DNA of 6,630 nucleotides from NCBI GenBank assembly GCA_900553635.1, contig USDU01000144.1, forward strand, positions 1-6,630, written 5' to 3'. Position 1 is the first letter of the stretch; each line of letters opens with the position of its first letter. The DNA comes from an uncultured Lachnospiraceae bacterium. GTDB lineage: Bacteria; Bacillota_A; Clostridia; Lachnospirales; Lachnospiraceae. The position numbers and the translations under genes are program-made. The notes beneath the pieces were generated by a model, which saw only the letters and a list, made by a program, of their open reading frames with translations, was not told the DNA's origin and did not search any database. Positions 1-4,953 of the stretch are shown here, piece after piece.

Positions 1-171
1 ACACTGCAGCAGCCCTTCCCTCCGTCTCAAAATCAGAAAAGCCACCTCGCCCATGTCACGGATGGTATGGACGGTTCCTTCAATCTTCACGGTTTTGCCT
101 TCCATGCCCTCTGCGGTCACGTCAGCCAGAGTAACGGTTTCCTTTTCTTTTACGCCTGTCATAAATTCCAT
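1..171 (-). CDS. aspS: Aspartate--tRNA(Asn) ligase-type aspartyl-tRNA synthetase, N-terminal 57 residues (runs off window)
   Basis: Only the N-terminus is present; the frame is open to position 1. The peptide starts MEFMTGVKEK and continues with VKIEGTVHTIRDMGEVAFLI and LRRREGLLQC. That is the first strands of the OB-fold anticodon-binding domain of class IIb synthetases (Asp/Asn/Lys). The HTIRDMGEVAF..LR.REGL pattern matches, from memory, the archaeal-type AspRS that clostridia carry as a non-discriminating aspartate--tRNA(Asn) ligase (about 430-460 residues). Such enzymes charge Asp onto tRNA(Asn) for GatCAB to amidate. I chose ATG at 171 because AGG of GCAGGAAAACAG lies about 9 nt upstream; a second ATG three codons in (162) has no better site. 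The T-box leader upstream and divergent asnA support an Asn-related role. AsnRS (asnS) is the main alternative, since the catalytic domain is not visible. Confidence 0.8.
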   Translation of the reverse strand, partial: MEFMTGVKEKETVTLADVTAEGMEGKTVKIEGTVHTIRDMGEVAFLILRRREGLLQC

Positions 172-251
172 TCTGTTTTCCTGCCTTTCGAATATTTGCT
201 CTCCGGATCCTTTACTCTTCCGGGACATTTGTTTTTCCGGGGAGGGAATAT

Positions 252-294
252 AAAAAACCCCGTCCCGGAATATTTCTATTCCGGGACGGGGTTT
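252..294 (-). terminator. T-box controlled intrinsic terminator
   Basis: On the minus strand a perfect 15-bp stem (291-277 with 272-258: CCCCGTCCCGGAATA against its exact complement) closes a GAAA tetraloop. It extends by three A-U pairs and is followed by six U (257-252). It ends about 80 nt before the synthetase start codon. The first ten bases of its 5' arm are the same bases needed for the antiterminator, so this is the OFF state of the switch. Confidence 0.95.
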
Positions 295-309
295 CAGATT
301 CAACAGAAA

Positions 310-325
310 TCCCGCGGTACCACCC
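310..325 (-). promoter_or_regulatory. T-box core and antiterminator 5' strand
   Basis: The minus strand reads GGGTGGTACCGCGGGA. It contains the invariant TGGNACCGCG of T-box riboswitches. Just upstream, CGCAT TTCA ATGCG (340-327 region) can form a small competing hairpin. Confidence 0.93.
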
Positions 326-626
326 GCATTGAAATGCGTCCGCTCTTTCGTCAGGCTCACATTTCCTCTTTTATGCCCGTAACGTGGACAGCTCCGTACC
401 GGCCTACGTCCGAATCTGCTATGCAAATTCAGGTTCGACCGATCTGCTCCCAAGTGTTCCCGAGATGGTACTGTTCACTTCGTTCACACTACCACACGGG
501 ATAGTGACTGTGAAAAGTAACATCATGATTTCCTAATCCAAATAGCGCTCTCAGTCGGTGACGCCATATTCCTGTCGGCCTCTGAAAATCCGAGTCTTGT
601 TCTTTGCATTTCGTTATAGTATAATC

Positions 627-645
627 GTTTGTAGCAGTTACAAAC
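627..645 (-). repeat. Perfect inverted repeat at the 5' end of the leader
   Basis: GTTTGTA (645-639) and TACAAAC (633-627) are exact reverse complements around the loop ACTGC. The repeat begins about 8 nt after the predicted transcription start. It could be a 5'-terminal stabilising hairpin or an operator. It is not a recognised part of the T-box fold. Confidence 0.5.
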
Positions 646-659
646 TTTTTTATGCGAGA

Positions 660-688
660 AATATAGCACAATCTTTTTTCAATTGCAA
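660..688 (-). promoter_or_regulatory. Sigma-A type promoter with extended -10 for the T-box leader
   Basis: On the minus strand TTGCAA (688-683) and TATATT (665-660) are separated by exactly 17 bp, and a TG at -15/-14 (TGCTATATT) makes an extended -10. The predicted start is near 653, which gives a leader of about 480 nt to the start codon. I judged the match by eye; no scoring was done. Confidence 0.75.
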
Positions 689-693
689 GAGTT

Positions 694-722
694 TTTTCAG
701 ACTTCTTTGTGATTTTTAAATT
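694..722 (+). promoter_or_regulatory. Weak candidate promoter for asnA
   Basis: TTTTCA (694-699) and TAAATT (717-722) have a 17-bp spacer, each matching the consensus at four of six positions. The region 666-800 is AT-rich and shows no better plus-strand pair. It contains no T-box or other leader element on the plus strand, only a short palindrome CGAAA TATT TTTCG (746-759). The real asnA promoter may lie elsewhere in 650-790. Confidence 0.2.
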
Positions 723-800
723 TTTATGTGCCAGGTTCTGTTTGCCGAAATATTTTTCGTATTAACGCATTAAAATCTTAAGAATGAGGAGCAACTGATT

Positions 801-1811
801 ATGGAACATCTGTACATACCGACAGATTATACCCCGGCGCTGGGGCTCTATGACACCCAGGTAGCCATCAAGACAGTCAAAGACTTTTTCCAGCAGTCCC
901 TGGCAGAGCAGCTTTACCTGCTGCGCGTGTCCGCGCCGCTTTTCGTTACCCCGGAATCCGGCCTGAACGACAACCTGAACGGCGTGGAGCGCCCCGTCAC
1001 CTTCGGCATCCGGGAGCAGAATGAGCGTCCGGCTGAGATCGTACACTCTCTTGCCAAATGGAAGCGCAACGCCCTGAAGCAGTACGGCTTCCACATCGGC
1101 GAAGGCCTCTACACCGACATGAGCGCCATCCGCCGGGATGAGGACACCGACAACATTCATTCTATCTATGTGGATCAGTGGGATTGGGAGAAAATCATCC
1201 TGAAAGAGGACCGCAACGTGGAATATCTGAAGGAGACGGTCCGCAAGGTTTATAAGGCCCTGAAAAAAACCGAGAAATACATGGCTATCCGCTATGATTA
1301 CATCGAAGAGATTCTTCCGAAGGAAATCTTCTTCATCACCACCCAGGAGCTGGCGGATCTCTACCCGGATAAGACGCCCAAGGAGCGCGAGGATATCATT
1401 GCCCGGGAAAAGGGCGCTGTCTTCCTCATGGAGATCGGAGACAAGCTGGCAAATGGCGAACCCCACGATGGACGGGCGCCGGACTATGACGACTGGCACT
1501 TGAACGGCGATATCATCGTGTGGTACCCGGTTCTGGGCCACGCGCTGGAGCTGTCCTCCATGGGTATCCGTGTGGACGAGGATTCCCTGGCACGCCAGCT
1601 GAAGCTTTCCGGCTGTGAGGACCGAGCGAAGCTGCCCTTCCAGAAGGCCATTCTGGAGAAAAAACTGCCCTACACCGTCGGCGGCGGTATCGGCCAGTCC
1701 CGCATCTGCATGTTCTATCTCCGCAAGGCTCACATCGGCGAGGTTCAGGTATCCATCTGGCCGGATGAGGTGCGGGAGAAATGCGCGAAATGCGGTATTA
1801 ACCTGCTGTAA
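801..1811 (+). CDS. asnA: Aspartate--ammonia ligase (asparagine synthetase A)
   Basis: AsnA makes asparagine from aspartate, ammonia and ATP (giving AMP and PPi) in the cytoplasm. It has the class II aminoacyl-tRNA synthetase catalytic fold without an anticodon-binding domain. The 336 residues match the usual length (E. coli about 330). Recognisable family segments are SAPLFV (44-49) with LNDNLNGVERPV (55-66), the helix HSLAKWKRNAL (82-92), SIYVDQWDWEK (121-131), the ELSSMGIRVD strand (250-259), and a motif 3-like GGGIGQSR (294-301) with the ATP-binding Arg301. All are intact, so the gene looks functional. ATG at 801 is chosen because GAGGAG (786-791) sits 9 nt upstream. It is divergent from the T-box regulated synthetase and convergent with the sugar operon. 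No T-box precedes this copy, although asnA is T-box controlled in some Firmicutes. Confidence 0.98.
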   Translation: MEHLYIPTDYTPALGLYDTQVAIKTVKDFFQQSLAEQLYLLRVSAPLFVTPESGLNDNLNGVERPVTFGIREQNERPAEIVHSLAKWKRNALKQYGFHIGEGLYTDMSAIRRDEDTDNIHSIYVDQWDWEKIILKEDRNVEYLKETVRKVYKALKKTEKYMAIRYDYIEEILPKEIFFITTQELADLYPDKTPKEREDIIAREKGAVFLMEIGDKLANGEPHDGRAPDYDDWHLNGDIIVWYPVLGHALELSSMGIRVDEDSLARQLKLSGCEDRAKLPFQKAILEKKLPYTVGGGIGQSRICMFYLRKAHIGEVQVSIWPDEVREKCAKCGINLL

Positions 1812-1828
1812 GCTTTATTTTCGACATC

Positions 1829-1868
1829 AAAAAGGAACGCGCCATCAAATGATGACGCGCTCCTTTTT
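1829..1868. terminator. Convergent intrinsic terminator between asnA and the sugar operon
   Basis: The stem is built from GGA, CGCG and CATC blocks (1834-1846) around the loop AAAT, with GATG, CGCG and TCC (1851-1863). It is flanked by an A-run on the left and seven T on the right, so it can act in both directions. Read from the minus strand, the two non-Watson-Crick positions (1837/1860 and 1842/1855) become G-U wobbles and the stem is continuous. Read from the plus strand they are A-C mismatches. It starts 18 nt after the asnA stop and lies 8 nt from the stop of the leftward operon. Confidence 0.88.
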
Positions 1869-1875
1869 TTACATT

Positions 1876-2514
1876 TCAGGCTTTGCTCTCATAAGCCAGA
1901 ATCTTCTGGTATATATCCTCATAACTGATCGTGCTGAAATCAGTTACATCCACCGGAATATCCAGTCCCAGATTGATATTGTACTCCTTGTGGGCGATGG
2001 CCGCCGTAAACTCTTCAAAGCTGGGAGCAATCCGAGACACGGAATGCAGCATCTCCGGCCGGTAGGTTTCCTTATGGTAGCTGGTCAGCAGATGTCCCGG
2101 ATGTCTGTCACCCTCCTCATCCCGCTTTGCCCCCCGCCGGTAGACCGTCTCCGGATCGGTATACAGATACACGGTCACCGCGTCATAACCAGATTCCTGA
2201 ATCAGCTCCTCCAGCTTCGGCTTATGGCGCTGATAGAAGGGATATTCAATGAGAATGGTTTTATTTTCCCACATCCGTTTCTGAATCGTCAGATAGAATT
2301 CCTCCAGACACCACCAGTTGAGCCGATCCTTCTGCTTCTCATTGTCAAAACCAAAGATATCCCAATTTTTCTCTTTTATCTCATCATAGCTGATTTTTAC
2401 GATATCGTCATTTCCCAGATATTCCAGAAAACGGCGAGCCGTACCACTCTTACCGGTACCCGGTCCGCCCGTAAAAATAAGCAGCGTCCGTTGATTCGGA
2501 AACACTCTTTTCAT
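1876..2514 (-). CDS. P-loop kinase-like ATPase (AAA_33/zeta-toxin-like fold), function unknown
   Basis: This 212-residue cytoplasmic protein has an N-terminal Walker A motif GGPGTGKS (16-23) straight after a hydrophobic strand (LLIFT). A nucleoside or small-molecule kinase-like layout follows: SYDEIKEK (42-49) where the acceptor-site Asp usually lies, the hydrophobic strand TILIEYPF (86-93) as a Walker B-like element, the strand VTVYLYTD (113-120), and an Arg-rich lid RRGAKRDEEGDRHPGH (126-141). This pattern fits small P-loop kinases of the AAA_33, zeta-toxin and chloramphenicol phosphotransferase type. The substrate is not evident. ATG at 2514 is preceded by AGAGG about 7 nt upstream and lies 10 nt after the PfkB stop, so it is the last gene of the operon. 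It may phosphorylate a sugar or intermediate of the pathway, or may merely be co-transcribed. No cognate antitoxin-like ORF is adjacent. Confidence 0.8.
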   Translation of the reverse strand: MKRVFPNQRTLLIFTGGPGTGKSGTARRFLEYLGNDDIVKISYDEIKEKNWDIFGFDNEKQKDRLNWWCLEEFYLTIQKRMWENKTILIEYPFYQRHKPKLEELIQESGYDAVTVYLYTDPETVYRRGAKRDEEGDRHPGHLLTSYHKETYRPEMLHSVSRIAPSFEEFTAAIAHKEYNINLGLDIPVDVTDFSTISYEDIYQKILAYESKA

Positions 2515-2524
2515 AGCAGTTCCT

Positions 2525-3490
2525 CTAAAATTTGAAGGTGCCGTCTCTCATGGCCTGTACATTTTCCGGGCTGATCTTTCCCTCCATGGGACCAAACGCC
2601 GCCACGTTCAGCGCCCCGGCTGCCGCCGCAATCTCTGCGCATTCCTTCAGTTCCTTACCCTCCAGCAAAGCACACAGAAATGCTCCGATTGAAGTATCGC
2701 CGGCACCGGTGGGATCTACACAGTTTACCTTATAAAGTCCCTGCTCTACCACCAGACCGTCACGGGTATAGATCTTAGAGCCCTTATCTCCGTTCTTCAG
2801 CATCAGAATCTCCAGGTTCGGGTTCTCAAAGCATTTCTTCACTGCCGCGTCCACATCATCCAGACCAGTAAGAAGCTTCAGCTCATCCAGACCCGGCGCA
2901 AAGAGATTGGTGATCTCCAACACCGCATTGATAATCTCAAAGGATTCCTTACTCTTCTTCGGATTGGTCAGATGCTCCACACGTACATTGGGATCAAAGC
3001 TAATCTTGGTTCCCTGGGCCTTCATGGCCCTGGCAGTCTTTACAATCTCCCAGCCATAGCTCAGACGAGCCGTCAGCGCACAGCCCATGATATGAAGATA
3101 CTTTGCTTCCTTCAGGGACGGCTCTGTCACATCGGGCATCACTGCCTTGGTTGCCGGAGTATCATCCCAATGGAACAGATATCTTCTGTCGCCCTTATTG
3201 TCGTAGGCTACAAAGGCACAGGCTGTAGAACCGTCCGGATCTACCAGAACCTTCGATACGTCTACGCCGTCCTTCTTCAGACGGTTCAGCATACACTCTC
3301 CGAAACCGTCCTTTCCCACGCCGGAAATAATTCCGCAGCTGTGTCCCATCCGCGCAACCGTAGAAATCATAATTGCGGAGGATCCGGACGGATAGGGACC
3401 GGAAAACAGCGCTGTTTCATTCAGAGGCTTGTCAACCTCTGTTCTCATAATCTCAACCAGGGTCTCGCCCATTGTCCAAATCTCAGCCAA
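2525..3490 (-). CDS. PfkB-family (ribokinase superfamily) carbohydrate kinase
   Basis: The enzyme transfers phosphate from ATP to a sugar or sugar phosphate. The 321 residues match the family length. The N-terminal strand EIWTMGE (3-9) is followed by the substrate-side glycine-rich segment GPYPSGSSAI (31-40) and GVGKDGFG (57-64). Near the C-terminus the PfkB signature DPTGAGDTSIGAF (259-271) carries the anion hole and the catalytic base Asp265. The predicted start is TTG at 3490, which overlaps the end of the VOC gene by 8 bp. The first in-frame ATG (3472) would cut off the first beta-strand. AAGG motifs lie shortly upstream, but the ribosome site is weak, which suggests translational coupling. 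With a class II aldolase in the operon, a role as a ketose phosphate kinase making a 1,6-bisphosphate is reasonable. 2-keto-3-deoxygluconate kinase or fructokinase-like activities are alternatives. Confidence 0.93.
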   Translation of the reverse strand: MAEIWTMGETLVEIMRTEVDKPLNETALFSGPYPSGSSAIMISTVARMGHSCGIISGVGKDGFGECMLNRLKKDGVDVSKVLVDPDGSTACAFVAYDNKGDRRYLFHWDDTPATKAVMPDVTEPSLKEAKYLHIMGCALTARLSYGWEIVKTARAMKAQGTKISFDPNVRVEHLTNPKKSKESFEIINAVLEITNLFAPGLDELKLLTGLDDVDAAVKKCFENPNLEILMLKNGDKGSKIYTRDGLVVEQGLYKVNCVDPTGAGDTSIGAFLCALLEGKELKECAEIAAAAGALNVAAFGPMEGKISPENVQAMRDGTFKF

Positions 3491-3908
3491 GTGCCTTCAC
3501 CGCCTTTTCTTTTTCCTCTTCGGACGCAAACTTCTGAATAAATTCTACTACCTCATGGTTCGGTCCGAGAATGGTGATATACTCTACGCCGTGCTCCCAG
3601 TAGGGAAGGAACGCCGGTCCTTCATTGATATAATAGCCTGCTTCTCTGATTTCCTTTACACAGGTTACGATATCGGTACAGTTCAGAGCTACGTGGTCAA
3701 TAGCGCCGGTAGCGTTGGTTGCGCCTCCATCCTTCTCATAGGTCTCAATAATAATATTGCCGTGCTCAAAGAATTTTACCGGATGTCCTCCGTAGGTGGT
3801 CTCCCATTTCAGCTTGAAGCCAAGACCCAGATAGAATTCCTCTGTCTTTTTGATATCATCTGTAGGAATTCCGATGTGCTGATAACCTTCCACATAATTT
3901 GTAAGCAT
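3483..3908 (-). CDS. VOC superfamily (glyoxalase/bleomycin-resistance fold) protein
   Basis: The 141-residue protein has two beta-alpha-beta-beta-beta modules, at residues 8-57 and 69-125. Candidate metal ligands are His11 (YQHIGI), Glu55 (IIIETYE), His72 (IDHVAL) and Glu122 (EVVEFIQ). This is the same four-ligand pattern, with similar spacing, as bacterial glyoxalase I (His, Glu, His, Glu), so it is probably a metal-dependent enzyme and not just a binding protein. ATG at 3908 is fixed by a near-perfect ribosome site TAAGGAGG (3924-3917), 8 nt upstream. The gene lies between aldolase and PfkB kinase and overlaps the latter by 8 bp. From that position it may be a sugar-phosphate isomerase or epimerase, or a lactoylglutathione lyase-like methylglyoxal scavenger. 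Sequence alone does not decide. Confidence 0.9.
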   Translation of the reverse strand: MLTNYVEGYQHIGIPTDDIKKTEEFYLGLGFKLKWETTYGGHPVKFFEHGNIIIETYEKDGGATNATGAIDHVALNCTDIVTCVKEIREAGYYINEGPAFLPYWEHGVEYITILGPNHEVVEFIQKFASEEEKEKAVKALG

Positions 3909-3916
3909 AATAAAAC

Positions 3917-3924
3917 CCTCCTTA
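3917..3924 (-). promoter_or_regulatory. Strong ribosome binding site of the VOC gene
   Basis: TAAGGAGG is an almost perfect anti-16S complement, 8 nt before the VOC start. It is the strongest site in the operon. It directly follows the intercistronic hairpin, so translation restarts efficiently there. Confidence 0.85.
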
Positions 3925-3932
3925 AACTCATA

Positions 3933-3962
3933 GGGCAGATACTTTTTTCAAAATACCTGCCC
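3933..3962 (-). other. Intercistronic hairpin between aldolase and VOC genes
   Basis: On the minus-strand transcript GGGCAGGTA (3962-3954) pairs with TATCTGCCC (3941-3933) over 9 bp with one G-U wobble and a 12-nt A/U loop. It sits in the 79-nt gap, 25 nt after the aldolase stop. No U-run follows on this strand, so it is not a normal terminator for the operon. A 3'-end stabiliser or processing site is more likely. On the plus strand it is followed by seven T (3963-3969), but the wobble becomes an A-C mismatch. Confidence 0.65.
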
Positions 3963-3987
3963 TTTTTTTCTTGTTTTAGATTCTGAT

Positions 3988-4923
3988 TTAGCCGTAAATG
4001 CTCTTCAGTACAGCCGGAGCCTTTCCGCTGCAGTTGAAGAAATCACTCTTGCTTGCGATTTCAGCTGCAATTGCCTTACGTCCCGGTCCTGCAATCTTAC
4101 GCGGGTCATACTCAGTCTCCGGAAGTGTCTTGATTGCCTCTCTGACTGCGTCGGTATATACCTTCTTCAGTCCTGTTCCCACATTAATCTTGCTCATACC
4201 CATAGCAACACACTTGCGGAAATCATCCTCCGGTACACCGGTACCGCCGTGAAGCACCAGCGCAACATCTGTCTGCTTGCGGATCTCCTCCAGAAGGTCA
4301 AATTTGATTTCCGGAGCAGCCTTATAGAAACCATGTGCGGTACCGATAGCAACTGCCAGAGCATCGATTCCGGTTCTCTCTACAAATTCCTTTACCAATG
4401 ACGGATCGGTATATGCTTTTCCGGACTCCTCTACGTGGATATTGTCCTCGTGACCTGCCAGCATTCCCAGCTCTGCCTCTACGGAACAGCCGTTGATACC
4501 ATATGGACTGTGATTATGGGCGAAATCCGCGATTTCCTTGGATTTTGCAATGTTGGTCTCGAAGTCTTCCTTGGAAGCGTCAATCATAACATTGGTGAAG
4601 CCTGCCACAACAGCCTGCTTAATCTGCTCCATATCTGTCGCATGATCCAGATGCAGACAGAAGGGAACCTCCGGATAAGTCTTTGCGATACCCTTTGCAG
4701 TCTCTGCAATCAGCTCCAGGGAACCGATGTATTTGATTGCACCCAGAGAAGCCATCAGGATAACCGGCGCATTCTTTTCACGGGCACCCTCTACGATGCC
4801 AACCATCTCCGGAATGGTACTGAAATTAAATGCTCCTACTGCATATCTTTCCTTCGGATCAACATCTGTAGTAGCAAGCTTAACAGAGTCAGCCATAATC
4901 TGTTTCATTGTAAGTAACGGCAT
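3988..4923 (-). CDS. Class II ketose-bisphosphate aldolase (fructose- or tagatose-1,6-bisphosphate aldolase family)
   Basis: This zinc enzyme retro-aldol cleaves a ketose bisphosphate into dihydroxyacetone phosphate and an aldehyde, usually glyceraldehyde 3-phosphate. The 311 residues form one TIM barrel. Visible signatures are YAVGAFNFS (27-35), CLHLDHATD (89-97) with catalytic Asp93 and zinc ligand His94, SVEAELG (147-153), GTAHGFY (194-200) with ligand His197, and LHGGTGVP (224-231) with ligand His225 and the phosphate-binding glycines. The phosphate loop INVGTGLK (246-253) is also present. All key residues are intact. The N-terminus is about ten residues longer (KLATTDVDPKER) than typical AgaY/GatY/FbaA starts. 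AAGAGGAG (4938-4931), 7 nt upstream, fixes ATG at 4923. The operon context with two sugar kinases points to a catabolic aldolase for a specific sugar, not the glycolytic one. Fructose, tagatose or another ketose bisphosphate cannot be told apart here. Confidence 0.95.
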   Translation of the reverse strand: MPLLTMKQIMADSVKLATTDVDPKERYAVGAFNFSTIPEMVGIVEGAREKNAPVILMASLGAIKYIGSLELIAETAKGIAKTYPEVPFCLHLDHATDMEQIKQAVVAGFTNVMIDASKEDFETNIAKSKEIADFAHNHSPYGINGCSVEAELGMLAGHEDNIHVEESGKAYTDPSLVKEFVERTGIDALAVAIGTAHGFYKAAPEIKFDLLEEIRKQTDVALVLHGGTGVPEDDFRKCVAMGMSKINVGTGLKKVYTDAVREAIKTLPETEYDPRKIAGPGRKAIAAEIASKSDFFNCSGKAPAVLKSIYG

Positions 4924-4953
4924 AATATTTCTCCTCTTTTCTTAAATTTGACC

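Larger units (their letters stand above)
252..653 (-). ncRNA. T-box riboswitch leader of the aspS-type synthetase gene
   Basis: This untranslated leader would sense uncharged tRNA and permit readthrough into the synthetase. The decisive element is the T-box sequence GGGTGGTACCGCGGGA (minus strand, 325-310), whose TGGTACC (322-316) forms the bulge that pairs with the tRNA acceptor end. The antiterminator can be drawn directly: CGGG (326-323) pairs with CCCG (285-282), and GCGGG (315-311) pairs with CCCGT (290-286). Both partners are in the 5' arm of the terminator, so the two folds exclude each other. Upstream helices I can pair are 494-486 with 474-466 (TGGTAgTGT/ACAgTACCA), CCCG 500-497 with CGGG 462-459, 429-423 with 419-413, and GGAC 411-408 with GTCC 389-386. 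An AAC (Asn) triplet at 458-456, just below the CGGG helix in GGGAACACTTGGGAG, is a candidate specifier. I could not recognise a classical Stem I with its AGUA and AGAGAG motifs, so the specifier is tentative. At about 400 nt to the terminator it is longer than most T-boxes. Confidence 0.93.

Noticed and set aside
53..504. Plus-strand frames of 66 and 145 codons at the left edge
   Set aside because: They are antisense to the synthetase N-terminus, the terminator and the T-box, and do not resemble a protein.
618..643. A second promoter for the leader with -10 TATACT and -35 TTGTAA
   Set aside because: The spacer is only 14 bp. The upstream pair TTGCAA/TATATT with 17 bp and an extended -10 is much better.
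489..671. A 60-codon minus-strand frame in the T-box leader, as a possible leader peptide
   Set aside because: Its only start is a TTG inside the -10 region of the promoter, so it would not be on the transcript. It has no ribosome site and lies in structured leader RNA.
762..1733. A 323-codon open frame on the minus strand opposite asnA
   Set aside because: It is a shadow of asnA; its translation matches no family I know, while the plus-strand AsnA is complete and convincing.
1615..2535. A 306-codon plus-strand frame across the end of asnA, the terminator and the P-loop kinase
   Set aside because: It runs through the asnA 3' end in another frame, then a terminator hairpin, then antisense to a gene with a clear Walker A motif. 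A real gene would not span these.
2972..3986. Plus-strand frames of 185-189 codons opposite the PfkB and VOC genes
   Set aside because: Both opposite-strand genes carry intact catalytic motifs and good operon spacing. The plus-strand translations carry no recognisable domain.
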